Below, in pieces: positions 28,071-36,278 of a stretch of DNA of 64,000 nt (its first letter is position 1; each line of letters begins with the position of its first letter). The stretch is from Phycisphaerales bacterium (GTDB lineage: Bacteria > Planctomycetota > Phycisphaerae > Phycisphaerales > UBA5793): assembly GCA_020852515.1 (NCBI GenBank), contig JADZAS010000010.1, positions 1-64,000 on the forward strand, written 5' to 3'. Position numbers and translations under genes: made by a program. The notes below the pieces were generated by a model that ran no database searches, was not told the DNA's origin, and saw only the letters and a program-made list of their open reading frames with translations.

Positions 28071-28784
28071 TCAGCCATTCCCCTCGCAATTGCCTAGATT
28101 GAGATAATGAATGAGCGGCGGCGTGTCCAGTGCACGCGGTTTGAAGACAGGCTTGCCCGCTTCACAGAAGAGCGGCTCGACATCCTGCTCGAAAAGGGCG
28201 GGCGCTGCGCCCGGCAGCGGCGGCGTCAATTCGCGGAACTCGTATCGGTGGCGTTTGAACATGCCGCCGCCCATGAGCGACCATTCAGTGAACACCAGCG
28301 GCCGGGCCGGGAGGACCTTGTCCCCTACCGTGGTCATCTTGAGCGCATCACCCTGCACAATGTTGCAGCGGACAATGTGCCGCGCCGCTGTCAGGCATTC
28401 GGGCTTGATCTGGTTGCCGTAGCGCTTTGTGTAGTGCTCCGCAAACAGGGAGTAGAGGCGGTCGCGGCAGTCGTTGACGTTGTCGTGGAGCAGTTCAATA
28501 CCGTAGAGGCACGCGAGGCCCAGCAGCGCATTTGGCTCCCATCGGGTTTGGGGCTTGTGCTTTCGATCAACGGCCGCCAATCGTCGACGCAATACCTCGG
28601 CCAGGAAATTCCCGGTCCCGCAGGCGGGTTCGAGGAAGCGTGAATCGACCCGTTCGCACTCGTGTGCGACTCCCGGCAGATTCAGCATGTCATTCACAAG
28701 CCCCGGCGGGGTATAGACCTCACCATGGTCGATGACGCGCTTGCGAGACTTCACATGATTGTCCACCAGTATCTGGGACGCCAT
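28071..28784 (-). CDS. Second N6-adenine methyltransferase-like protein (restriction subunit M)
   Basis: A protein of about 237 residues. It has the SAM-binding motif FLEPACGTGNFLAEV near residue 50, preceded by RVIDHGEVYTPPGLV as in type I-like and Eco57I-like methylases, and GIELLHDNVNDCR. I cannot find an NPPY or DPPY catalytic motif; at the equivalent place is TEWSLMGGGMFKRHRYEF. I recall short proteins with this layout annotated as restriction endonuclease subunit M. It is the first gene of the island operon. The start is uncertain: ATG 28784 lacks a close ribosome site and the frame is open to 28874. Confidence 0.75.
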   Translation of the reverse strand: MASQILVDNHVKSRKRVIDHGEVYTPPGLVNDMLNLPGVAHECERVDSRFLEPACGTGNFLAEVLRRRLAAVDRKHKPQTRWEPNALLGLACLYGIELLHDNVNDCRDRLYSLFAEHYTKRYGNQIKPECLTAARHIVRCNIVQGDALKMTTVGDKVLPARPLVFTEWSLMGGGMFKRHRYEFRELTPPLPGAAPALFEQDVEPLFCEAGKPVFKPRALDTPPLIHYLNLGNCEGNG

Positions 28785-28970
28785 GGCTGTGTCAGAGCCT
28801 TCAAATATGCCGCTGAAAACGAGCGGCCGACCGTGATTCGGAAAACTCAGGACACAGTAGTGCGCCCTTTCCACGATCCTCGGCCGGGCTTACTTGGGCG
28901 AGAGTCCCAAAGAGCCAAGCCATACCCGTCAGGTTACTGTCAGGCTGGGGCCAAGGCAACCGGCGCGCCG

Positions 28971-29921
28971 TCAGCTCGCCGTCGCCTGCCCGGCCGGGCG
29001 GCGCTTACGGATGTGGCGGGGTGGGAGGACTCGGGTGGCCAGGCCGAGGAGTTCGAGGGCTTTGATCTCGTAGTAGGAAACGTCGATCTCCCACCAGCGG
29101 TGCTGGTTCGAGGCGCTCGCCGGGTCGTGGTGGTGGTTGTTGTGCCAACCTTCGCCCACCGTCAGCAGCGCCACGAGCCAGTTGTTGCGGCTCTCTTCGC
29201 CCGTGTCGTAGCTGCGGTAGCCGAACATGTGCGAAAGCGAGTTGACCGACCAGGTGATGTGCCACACGACCACCGTCCGCACCAGCACGCCCCACACGAG
29301 CAGGCTCAGGGCCATCTGCAGCGCAGCCGTCAGCCGATCGGCCTCCGGCCCTGCGAGCAGCGCGCCCGCGGCCATGCCCGCGAGCATGAACAGAGCCGCG
29401 TGGGCGGAGTAGATCCAGAACACGAGCATCGGGTTCTTCTCGAGCCTGAGGTAGAACGGATCGCGGATGAGATCGGGCACGCTCGCCTGGTAGGCTGAGA
29501 GGGTGTGGATGCCGGTGTTGCGCAGCATGAGCCAGCCGACGTGCGACCAGAAGAAGTGCACGAGCGGGCTGTGGGGATCGGGTTCGGTGTCAGAGTGTTT
29601 GTGATGGTGCCGATGGTTCGCCACCCACCGCGCCGGAGTATCCTGCAGGCAGCACAACGCAAGCACCACGAACGCATTTTCCACCCAGCGCGGCGCCACG
29701 AAGCTGCGGTGCGTGAGCAGACGGTGGTAGCCGATGTTGATCCCCTGGCCGAAGACGTGCACGCCGAGGATCATCACGATCACGCCGGTCCAACTGAACA
29801 ACCACGGCACAAGCGCCGCGAGCGCGAGGCAGTGAATGAGCACGATGGGAATGGCGTAGACCCAGAGGATCTCACCGGCCACCGTGGCAGGTCGGGACAG
29901 GTGACCAGATGTTTGGTTCAC
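28971..29921 (-). CDS. Delta-9-type acyl-CoA/acyl-lipid desaturase
   Basis: A 316-residue integral membrane desaturase. The three histidine boxes are all present: GYHRLLTHR near residue 64, NHRHHHKHSD near residue 101, and GEGWHNNHHHDP near residue 255, which hold the di-iron centre. Four membrane helices surround them. It would introduce a double bond into fatty acyl chains, with electrons from ferredoxin or cytochrome b5-like donors. The frame begins with GTG at 29921 with no clear ribosome site; a slightly later start is possible. Together with the PAQR protein and the cyclopropane synthase it suggests active control of membrane fluidity. Confidence 0.9.
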   Translation of the reverse strand: MNQTSGHLSRPATVAGEILWVYAIPIVLIHCLALAALVPWLFSWTGVIVMILGVHVFGQGINIGYHRLLTHRSFVAPRWVENAFVVLALCCLQDTPARWVANHRHHHKHSDTEPDPHSPLVHFFWSHVGWLMLRNTGIHTLSAYQASVPDLIRDPFYLRLEKNPMLVFWIYSAHAALFMLAGMAAGALLAGPEADRLTAALQMALSLLVWGVLVRTVVVWHITWSVNSLSHMFGYRSYDTGEESRNNWLVALLTVGEGWHNNHHHDPASASNQHRWWEIDVSYYEIKALELLGLATRVLPPRHIRKRRPAGQATAS

Positions 29922-30051
29922 TGGCGATTGTAGTTCGTGCGCCCCCTACGGCCGCGCCCCAATCGCGAATTCACAGCGAGGATTACGGTTCTTTCATTTA
30001 CAACGATTTGCTGCGGAAGGGCATGCCGCTGAAGTCGCACATCCGCAGCGG

Positions 30052-31584
30052 TCAGTCGCGGTATTTCGCGTGGCAGTCTTTGCAGGATGCGTTGAGGCGC
30101 TGGAACAGCTCGGAGAGTCGTGCTGGGTCGGGTCGGCCGGCGGCGAGGAAGTCTTCGATCTGCCCGGCGATGATCTGATCGGCGCTGAGACGATCGGCAA
30201 AGTCGGCCCCCTCGCGGCTGGCGCGATCGCCGGCGGCGAGGAAGCGCAGCAGATCGGCCAGGCGGCCGGCCTCGGCCACCGGCACGAGATCCGGGTGATC
30301 GGCCGGGGTGGTCCAGCCGGCCTTCTCGATCGCCTTGAGATGCTCGTTGATCTCATCCATCTCGACCATGCCTTTGACAAAGCCTTGTGGCCGCTGGACC
30401 TCGGGAAAGTCAGCCGGCACGGCGTCGATGCGCGAGGGATCGATGACGGCGGCCTGGGCAGCGCAGGCGTAGAGGCCCTTGTACTCGGGTGAAGTGCCCG
30501 AGATGTGCATGCGCTGCACGGCGGCTTCGGCAGGCAGCCAGCCGAGGCTCACGGCGACCGCGGCGGCGGCGCCGGCGCTGCGGTGCTGGCCGTGGTGGCA
30601 GTGGATGTACACCGGGCCGTGGGCGATGGCATCGCGCGTCGCGCGGACGAGTTCGAGCTGGCGCTGCTCGTCGAAGCCGTTGTAGCCGATGGGCAGGTGG
30701 ATGTAGCGCAGGCCGTATTGGCGGGCGAGCGCGACATCGGGCGCTGCGCCATCGACGCTGATGATGGTGGCCACGCCCATGGCCGCGAGCGAAGCAAAGC
30801 CCTGCTCACCCTCGGGCGCGCTGCCGGAGATGAAATGATCGTGGTAGGCGACCATGTTGTGCAGGCCGGGGTGCTCGCGGACCGCGGCGTCGGCAAGGGT
30901 CGGCTCGGCGAGGGCGGGCTCAGTCAGGCGAGGCAACGCGCCGATCTTTTCTGGATCCTCCTCTTTCGCGGGCTTGAGCTTGTCCGGCTTGACCAGGGCG
31001 AGCTGGGCCTCGATATCTTCGATGAGCATCTCCGGCGTGGACTTGCTGCGGTAGTGCTTGACGACCTGGCCGTCGGGGCCGAGGAGGAACTTTTCGAAGT
31101 TCCAGTTGATCTCGCCGAGGCTGGCGGGGGTTTGCTCTTTGTCCGTGAGTCGCTTGTAAAGCGGGCAGATGTCTTCGCCCTTGACGGAGACCTTTGAGAA
31201 CAGCTGGAAGTGCACATCATACTTGTCGGTGCAGAACTGTTTGATGTCTTCGTCGCTGCCGGGTTCCTGGTTGCGGAAGTTGTTGGCCGGGAAGCCGAGG
31301 ATGACCAGGCCCTTCTTGTGGAAGCGCTGGTGGAGTTGCTCGAGGCCTTCGTACTGCGGCGTGTAGCCGCACTTGCTGGCGACGTTGACCATGAGCACGA
31401 CCTTGCCTTCGTATTGTGCGAGGTCGATCTCCTTGCCGTCGATGTCCTTCATCTTGAAGTTGAGCGCCGCCGGGACGTCGGTCGCTTCCACCGGAGGCTG
31501 AGCCTCGCCGGCGTCCTGGCGGGGAAAGGACGAGGTGGCGGCCGCAAGCAGCGCGGCGACGGATACGACGATTCGCTTCATCAT
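30052..31584 (-). CDS. Glutathione peroxidase-like / dual-specificity phosphatase-like / cytochrome c fusion
   Basis: A 510-residue exported protein joining three domains. Residues 1-22 are a signal peptide. Residues 40-200 are a glutathione peroxidase-like thioredoxin fold with the full catalytic set: Cys72 (ASKCGYT), Gln106 (FPANNFRNQEPG) and Trp161 (INWNFEKF). Residues 240-395 resemble dual-specificity phosphatases, with HCHHGQHRS at 328-336 (Cys329, Arg335). Residues 400-510 are helical and end in a c-type heme site CKDCH (501-505), placed at the extreme C terminus as in cytochrome c-prime. GGAG precedes the ATG. Presumably periplasmic; a redox-regulated phosphatase is possible but unproven. 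Confidence 0.88.
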   Translation of the reverse strand: MMKRIVVSVAALLAAATSSFPRQDAGEAQPPVEATDVPAALNFKMKDIDGKEIDLAQYEGKVVLMVNVASKCGYTPQYEGLEQLHQRFHKKGLVILGFPANNFRNQEPGSDEDIKQFCTDKYDVHFQLFSKVSVKGEDICPLYKRLTDKEQTPASLGEINWNFEKFLLGPDGQVVKHYRSKSTPEMLIEDIEAQLALVKPDKLKPAKEEDPEKIGALPRLTEPALAEPTLADAAVREHPGLHNMVAYHDHFISGSAPEGEQGFASLAAMGVATIISVDGAAPDVALARQYGLRYIHLPIGYNGFDEQRQLELVRATRDAIAHGPVYIHCHHGQHRSAGAAAAVAVSLGWLPAEAAVQRMHISGTSPEYKGLYACAAQAAVIDPSRIDAVPADFPEVQRPQGFVKGMVEMDEINEHLKAIEKAGWTTPADHPDLVPVAEAGRLADLLRFLAAGDRASREGADFADRLSADQIIAGQIEDFLAAGRPDPARLSELFQRLNASCKDCHAKYRD

Positions 31585-31727
31585 GATTTACTCCAGAACA
31601 ACGGAAAGACGGCTCCCGGGCGTCGCCGGATCATAGCGTCACACAAACTCACAACCGCGCGCCAAGGCATGCACACCCTTGTCCAACGCACCGGCCTATG
31701 GTCAATGCGCCCATGGCGGAGCACAGG

Positions 31728-32936
31728 ATGAAGCGGGGATTGCCGGTTTGGTTTGCAGTTGGCATGGTCTCCCTATGCGGCCTCCGCGCCGCCGGGCCGG
31801 GCGAGGCGAGCAACATCTCCCTCGAGGCACTCGAATCGCGGCTGTCTCGTGCGGTGACGATGGAGGGGATGCTCCATGGCCATGGCGATCTCGATGACCA
31901 GGTCCGCTACCTCCGCGACATCGGGGCGCGATTCGCGGGTCGCACGCTCTACCTCTGGGGCAACGAACACAATCTCGGAGCGCTCCTCGCCTCGGCGCGG
32001 CCTGCGGCGGCCAAGGTCCACGCCGCACTGCCGGATCTGATTCTCCAAGCAGCCGAGTTCGAGATAGTGACCACGCGCGTTGACGAAGTTGCGATCCCGG
32101 CCCGCGCGTTCGTTGCGTTCGGTCTGCCATTCGAGGAGCGGCGGTTCTCCTATGCGGCCATGCTCTATGAAGATGGGTCCTTCAAGGATCACTGGGGAAA
32201 GGGCGCTTCCGTACCCGACATGAGTCGCGTCGAAACGCAACTCTGGTTCTATACGCTGGGGATGAACTACGTCGACCTGGGCATCGAGGCGATTCACTTC
32301 GGCCAGGTGAGCTTGATGGATCGCCGCGATCCGGGCCATGCCCACTGGCGCGCCGTGCTCGATCGCGTGCGAGCATATGCCCGGCTGCATGCGCGGCGAG
32401 GCTTCGTGCTCATCGACGCCCACGTGCCCACCGGCGGCATCGTCGACGATGGCCGATTGCTCTTCGACTTTCACTCATTCCCCATGCGAATCGACGAAGT
32501 GGCGGATCGTCCGCACGAGGGAGTACTGAAGGTCGGCTACCGCGATAGCCTGTACGGCCGCAGCAAAGGGGGCATCACGCCCAGCGGCTGGGAGTGCGAG
32601 CATCTGCCCTACCTCGTTGAATTGGATAACTCCGGCCGCAGCGGTCGCGAAGGACAGAACATCGGCGGCTCCTGGATCTGGGGCTACGACGAGATCACGT
32701 GGTTCGCCCACCAGAGCGACCCACACCGCGCCGACTGGCTGCGCTATGCGTGGAAGTGGGTGCGCGAGCATGATTCTGCCGGCTTTGTGCAGATGCCCGG
32801 CAGCCGAACGATCGCCGTGCCTGTCGGCGAGAAGAAGTGGTACTGGGCGATGAATCCCAGCCCGGCCTGCCCCGATGGTTTCGGCGACGAGGATGTCATC
32901 AAGGCGATCTGGGCAGAAGAAACCTCGCATCGCTGA
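31728..32936 (+). CDS. Secreted hypothetical protein, possible TIM-barrel
   Basis: A 402-residue protein with an N-terminal signal peptide (RGLPVWFAVGMVSLCGLRAAG). The body has a repeating strand-helix pattern with strands ending in acidic or polar residues (YVDLGIEAIHFGQVSLMD, RGFVLIDAHVPTGG), which suggests a (beta/alpha)8 barrel such as an uncharacterised glycoside hydrolase. I do not recognise the family. GGAG 6 bases before ATG 31728 selects this start over one ten codons upstream. It is divergent from the peroxidase fusion gene. Confidence 0.7.
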   Translation: MKRGLPVWFAVGMVSLCGLRAAGPGEASNISLEALESRLSRAVTMEGMLHGHGDLDDQVRYLRDIGARFAGRTLYLWGNEHNLGALLASARPAAAKVHAALPDLILQAAEFEIVTTRVDEVAIPARAFVAFGLPFEERRFSYAAMLYEDGSFKDHWGKGASVPDMSRVETQLWFYTLGMNYVDLGIEAIHFGQVSLMDRRDPGHAHWRAVLDRVRAYARLHARRGFVLIDAHVPTGGIVDDGRLLFDFHSFPMRIDEVADRPHEGVLKVGYRDSLYGRSKGGITPSGWECEHLPYLVELDNSGRSGREGQNIGGSWIWGYDEITWFAHQSDPHRADWLRYAWKWVREHDSAGFVQMPGSRTIAVPVGEKKWYWAMNPSPACPDGFGDEDVIKAIWAEETSHR

Positions 32937-32978
32937 GACGGCATGGCCATGCCAACCGCATCGATTCACTCCGCACGG

Positions 32979-35267
32979 TCACGCCGGTGACTCTGCATCG
33001 AGCACCTCGCGCACCTTGACGAGCAGCGTGTCGGTCATGAACGGCTTGGAGAGAAAGACGGATGAGCCCGCCTCGATGCCGTGGTGCGCGATGGTTTCGT
33101 CGGTGTAGCCGGACATGAAGATGACGCGCAGGCCCGGACGTTCGGCGGTGAGTTTTTCAGCCAGCGTCACGCCGCTCATCTCGGGCATGACCACGTCGGT
33201 GACGAGCAGATCGATCGGCTGGGGGTGCGCCGCGGCCAGGCGCAGGGCTTCGAGGCCGGTTTCAGCAAGCAGGACGTGATAGCCGGCGTCGCGCAACGCT
33301 TCGACGGCCAGGTCGCGCACCATCGCGTTGTCTTCGACGAGCATGATGGTTTCGATGCCGCCGCGCGGCGCTTCGGAATGCACATCCGCCGGCGCGGGCT
33401 CGGCTGATGGATCGACCTGCCGCTTGAGGAAGACCTTGACGCTCGTGCCCCGGCCGGGCTCGCTGTAGACGGCGATGTGTCCGCCGCACTGTTCGACGAT
33501 GCCGTGACACGTCGCCAGGCCCAGCCCCGTTCCCTTGCCCGGCGGCTTGGTGGTGAAGAACGGCTCGAAGAGGCGGCTGAGCACCTCGGGCGTCATTCCC
33601 GTGCCCGTGTCCGTGACCGCGAGCATGACGTGCGGGCCGGGAGTGGCGCCGACTCGGTTGCGGCAGTACGCCTCGTCGAGGCGGATGTTGCCGACTTCGA
33701 TCGTCAGCGATCCGCCCTGGGGCATGGCGTCGCGCGAGTTGAGCGCCAGGTTCATCACGACCTGCTCGAGTTGCGAACCGTCGGCGAGCACCTTGCCCGC
33801 GTCGGCCGCGACGATGGTTCGCAGTCTGATATCTTCGCCGATGAGCCGCTGGAGCATGGGCTCGATCCCGGTGACGACATCGCCCGGCGCCAGCAGCGTC
33901 GGTTTGACGACCTGCTTGCGCGCGAAGATGAGCAGTTGGCGGGTGAGCGATGCGGCGCGTTCGGCGGCCTGCTTGACGTGTTCGAGTGGCGCGCGCGCCG
34001 GGTGACCGGCTTCGAGTTTGCGCGTCGCCAGCGTGAGGTAGTTGAAGATGCCCATGAGCAGGTTGTTGAAGTCGTGCGCCACGCCCCCGGCGAGCCGGCC
34101 GATGCCTTCCATCTTCTGCGATTGGAGCAACTGGCTCTCAAGGCGGCGCTTCTCCGAGATGTCGCGGAGGATGACGGTGTAGAAGCGCCGGCCGTCCGAG
34201 ACGGCGTGGGAGATCGATGCTTCGATCGGAAACTCCTCGCCGTTGGCGTGCAGCCCGCTGAGCGTGCCCAGCCGGCCCATTTCGCGGTTCGTCGCGCCGG
34301 TCCGGCCGAAGGCGCGGACGTGCTCGGCGTGCGCGCTGCGGAAGCGCTGCGGGATGAAGCGATCGAGGGGAGAGCCCATCGCATCCGCGACGGAAACACC
34401 GAACACCTTGGACGCCGCCTGATTGAACATGACGACGCGCTGCTCGTCATCGACGGTGATGATCGCGTCCATCGCCGACTCGATGATGGAAAGCAGGCGC
34501 TGGTAGTCGGTGCGCACCGCGGGATGCGCGGCCGCGTGCCCGGTGAGATCGCGCGTGCGGAGCAGAAAGCCCTTGAGCAGTCCACCGCCATCGCGCAGCC
34601 CCGAGAGAAGCGTGTGCGCCTCGAAGCGCGTGCCGTCGGAGCGGGCTCGCCAGCCGGTGTGCTCGAACGTTCCATCAGCGGTAGCTCGCTCGAGCGCCCG
34701 CCGCGGCAGATTCGCAGCCCGATCCTGCCCGCTGAAGAGGACCGCGCACGGCCGGCCGATGATTTCGCTCGCGTGAAAGCCGGTGATGCGTTCGGCGTCG
34801 GCGTTCCACGTTGTAATTCGGCCTGACAGATCGAGCGTGCACAGCGCCGAGTTCTGCATGGCTTGCGCGATTTCGCGGTAGCGCGATTCGCTCTCCTTGA
34901 GCAGCGCTTCAACGCGGCGGCGATCGGTGATGTCGAGCACGACGACCGAAGCCCCACCCTGCTCATCGCGCCGCCCCGACGCGATGAGCCGAAACCAGCG
35001 GCCGCCCGACGAGCCGCCGCACGCGATGTCGATGGTGAACTCGTTGGTTTGCCCGTCGAGCACGCTCACGAGGCCGCTGGACGCCCGGCCGCTCGACGAC
35101 ACCTGGTCGAGCACTGCGGGAAAGATCGTCCCCACGGCCGTCAGCAGTTCGTGACGACCTACCGCCTCCGACCACGCCTCATTGGCGGCGAGGATGCGAC
35201 CCTGCCTGTCGAGCAAGGCGCAAGGAGTCGGGAACGGTTCGCCGTGATCGTTGTGCGTGTCGCTCAT
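32979..35267 (-). CDS. Hybrid sensor histidine kinase with three PAS domains and a receiver
   Basis: A 762-residue cytoplasmic kinase with no membrane segments. Order: PAS (about 8-120), PAS (about 130-250, ALCTLDLSGRITTWNADAERITGF), PAS/PAC (about 265-385, AIITVDDEQRVVMFNQAASKVFG), HisKA with His398 in GGVAHDFNN, HATPase with GTGLGLATCHG, and a receiver with phospho-acceptor Asp691 (LLVTDVVMP). The HDFNN H-box is of the NtrB/FixL-like class. It would sense a cytoplasmic signal through PAS domains and may pass phosphate via its receiver to an unlinked phosphotransfer protein. Start ATG 35267 was chosen at the first PAS domain; the open frame continues far upstream without support. Confidence 0.9.
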   Translation of the reverse strand: MSDTHNDHGEPFPTPCALLDRQGRILAANEAWSEAVGRHELLTAVGTIFPAVLDQVSSSGRASSGLVSVLDGQTNEFTIDIACGGSSGGRWFRLIASGRRDEQGGASVVVLDITDRRRVEALLKESESRYREIAQAMQNSALCTLDLSGRITTWNADAERITGFHASEIIGRPCAVLFSGQDRAANLPRRALERATADGTFEHTGWRARSDGTRFEAHTLLSGLRDGGGLLKGFLLRTRDLTGHAAAHPAVRTDYQRLLSIIESAMDAIITVDDEQRVVMFNQAASKVFGVSVADAMGSPLDRFIPQRFRSAHAEHVRAFGRTGATNREMGRLGTLSGLHANGEEFPIEASISHAVSDGRRFYTVILRDISEKRRLESQLLQSQKMEGIGRLAGGVAHDFNNLLMGIFNYLTLATRKLEAGHPARAPLEHVKQAAERAASLTRQLLIFARKQVVKPTLLAPGDVVTGIEPMLQRLIGEDIRLRTIVAADAGKVLADGSQLEQVVMNLALNSRDAMPQGGSLTIEVGNIRLDEAYCRNRVGATPGPHVMLAVTDTGTGMTPEVLSRLFEPFFTTKPPGKGTGLGLATCHGIVEQCGGHIAVYSEPGRGTSVKVFLKRQVDPSAEPAPADVHSEAPRGGIETIMLVEDNAMVRDLAVEALRDAGYHVLLAETGLEALRLAAAHPQPIDLLVTDVVMPEMSGVTLAEKLTAERPGLRVIFMSGYTDETIAHHGIEAGSSVFLSKPFMTDTLLVKVREVLDAESPA

Positions 35268-35411
35268 GCGTTCGCGTGCTCCATCATCGCGCCCGAAGGC
35301 TGCATCCATCCGCCCGGTCCAGGCGCTGGAAGGATAGTCGGACCCACGCGGCGTAAGAAGCGCGGACCAGTGGCGCCGCGGCGTGTAACATTTCGTTGAC
35401 AGGGGTAAGTC

Positions 35412-36278
35412 ATGGCCCACTCGCAGCCCTTTTTCGCGGAGGTCCAGGCCCACTACGACCTGTCCAACGACTTCTTCGCCCTGTTCCTCGATCCATCCAT
35501 GACCTACTCGTGCGCCTACTTTGCGCGCCCGGGAATGAACCTTGAACAGGCGCAGTTGGCCAAACTCGACCTTGCCCTGAACAAGTGCGATCTGCATCCG
35601 GGCATGCGCCTGCTCGACGTCGGCTGCGGGTGGGGCTCGTGCGCGCGGCGCGCCGCGGATCGATTCGACATCGAAGTGATCGGCCTGACGCTCAGCCGCA
35701 ATCAACTCGCCTCCGCCCGGTCGCAGCAATGCGCCGGGACGGGACGATTGCCCGGGCGCATCGACTTTCGCCTGCAGGGCTGGGAGGAGTTCGAGGAGCC
35801 GGTCGATCGCATCATCTCCATCGGCGCGTTCGAGCATTTCCGGCGCGAGAGGCACGCGGCCTTCTTCGAGCGATGCCGCGACATTCTGCCCGGCGACGGC
35901 CGCATGCTGCTCCACTGCATCGTCGAGGTGGAGCGCGGGCATTGGCGCGAGCCGCGGCGCCACACGCGCGAAGATACCGCTTTTGCCCGCTTCATCCGCC
36001 GCGAGATCTTTCCCGGCGCGCAGTTGTGCACGGCGGCGGCGGTCATCGGCGGCGCCCAGCGCGCGGGCTTTCGCGTCACGCGCGTGCAATCGCTGCAGAT
36101 GCACTACGCCAGGACGCTCGATTTCTGGTCGGCGAACCTGCGAGCCGCGCGCGAGCACGCCATCGGCGTCACCAGCGAGCGAACGTACAACACCTATGAC
36201 CGTTATCTCTCCGGGTGCGGCCGGTACTTCCGCATCGGCCGGATGGATGTCGTGCAGTTCACCTGCGAGTGCGCCTGA
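35412..36278 (+). CDS. Cyclopropane-fatty-acyl-phospholipid synthase family methyltransferase
   Basis: A 288-residue SAM-dependent enzyme matching the cyclopropane/mycolic acid synthase family at its compact (CmaA/MmaA-like) length, without the extra N-terminal domain of E. coli Cfa. Visible: HYDLSNDFFALFLDPSMTYSCAYF at the N terminus, SAM motif LLDVGCGWGS near residue 72, IGLTLSRNQL, ISIGAFEHF and the C-terminal LDFWSANL. It would add a methylene group across an acyl-chain double bond or a related methyl modification. AGGGG precedes ATG 35412. It abuts the convergent hydrolase gene with no spacer. Confidence 0.9.
   Translation: MAHSQPFFAEVQAHYDLSNDFFALFLDPSMTYSCAYFARPGMNLEQAQLAKLDLALNKCDLHPGMRLLDVGCGWGSCARRAADRFDIEVIGLTLSRNQLASARSQQCAGTGRLPGRIDFRLQGWEEFEEPVDRIISIGAFEHFRRERHAAFFERCRDILPGDGRMLLHCIVEVERGHWREPRRHTREDTAFARFIRREIFPGAQLCTAAAVIGGAQRAGFRVTRVQSLQMHYARTLDFWSANLRAAREHAIGVTSERTYNTYDRYLSGCGRYFRIGRMDVVQFTCECA

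Noticed and set aside
21066-28784. BREX, DISARM, Hachiman or Zorya system
   Set aside because: No PglZ, DUF1998, PLD nuclease, DUF1837 or ZorA/B-like proteins are visible; helicase plus methylase alone is not enough.
35268-36158. N-terminal extension of the histidine kinase (open frame to 36158)
   Set aside because: The extension runs antisense through the cyclopropane synthase gene and lacks any domain; the first PAS domain begins just after ATG 35267.
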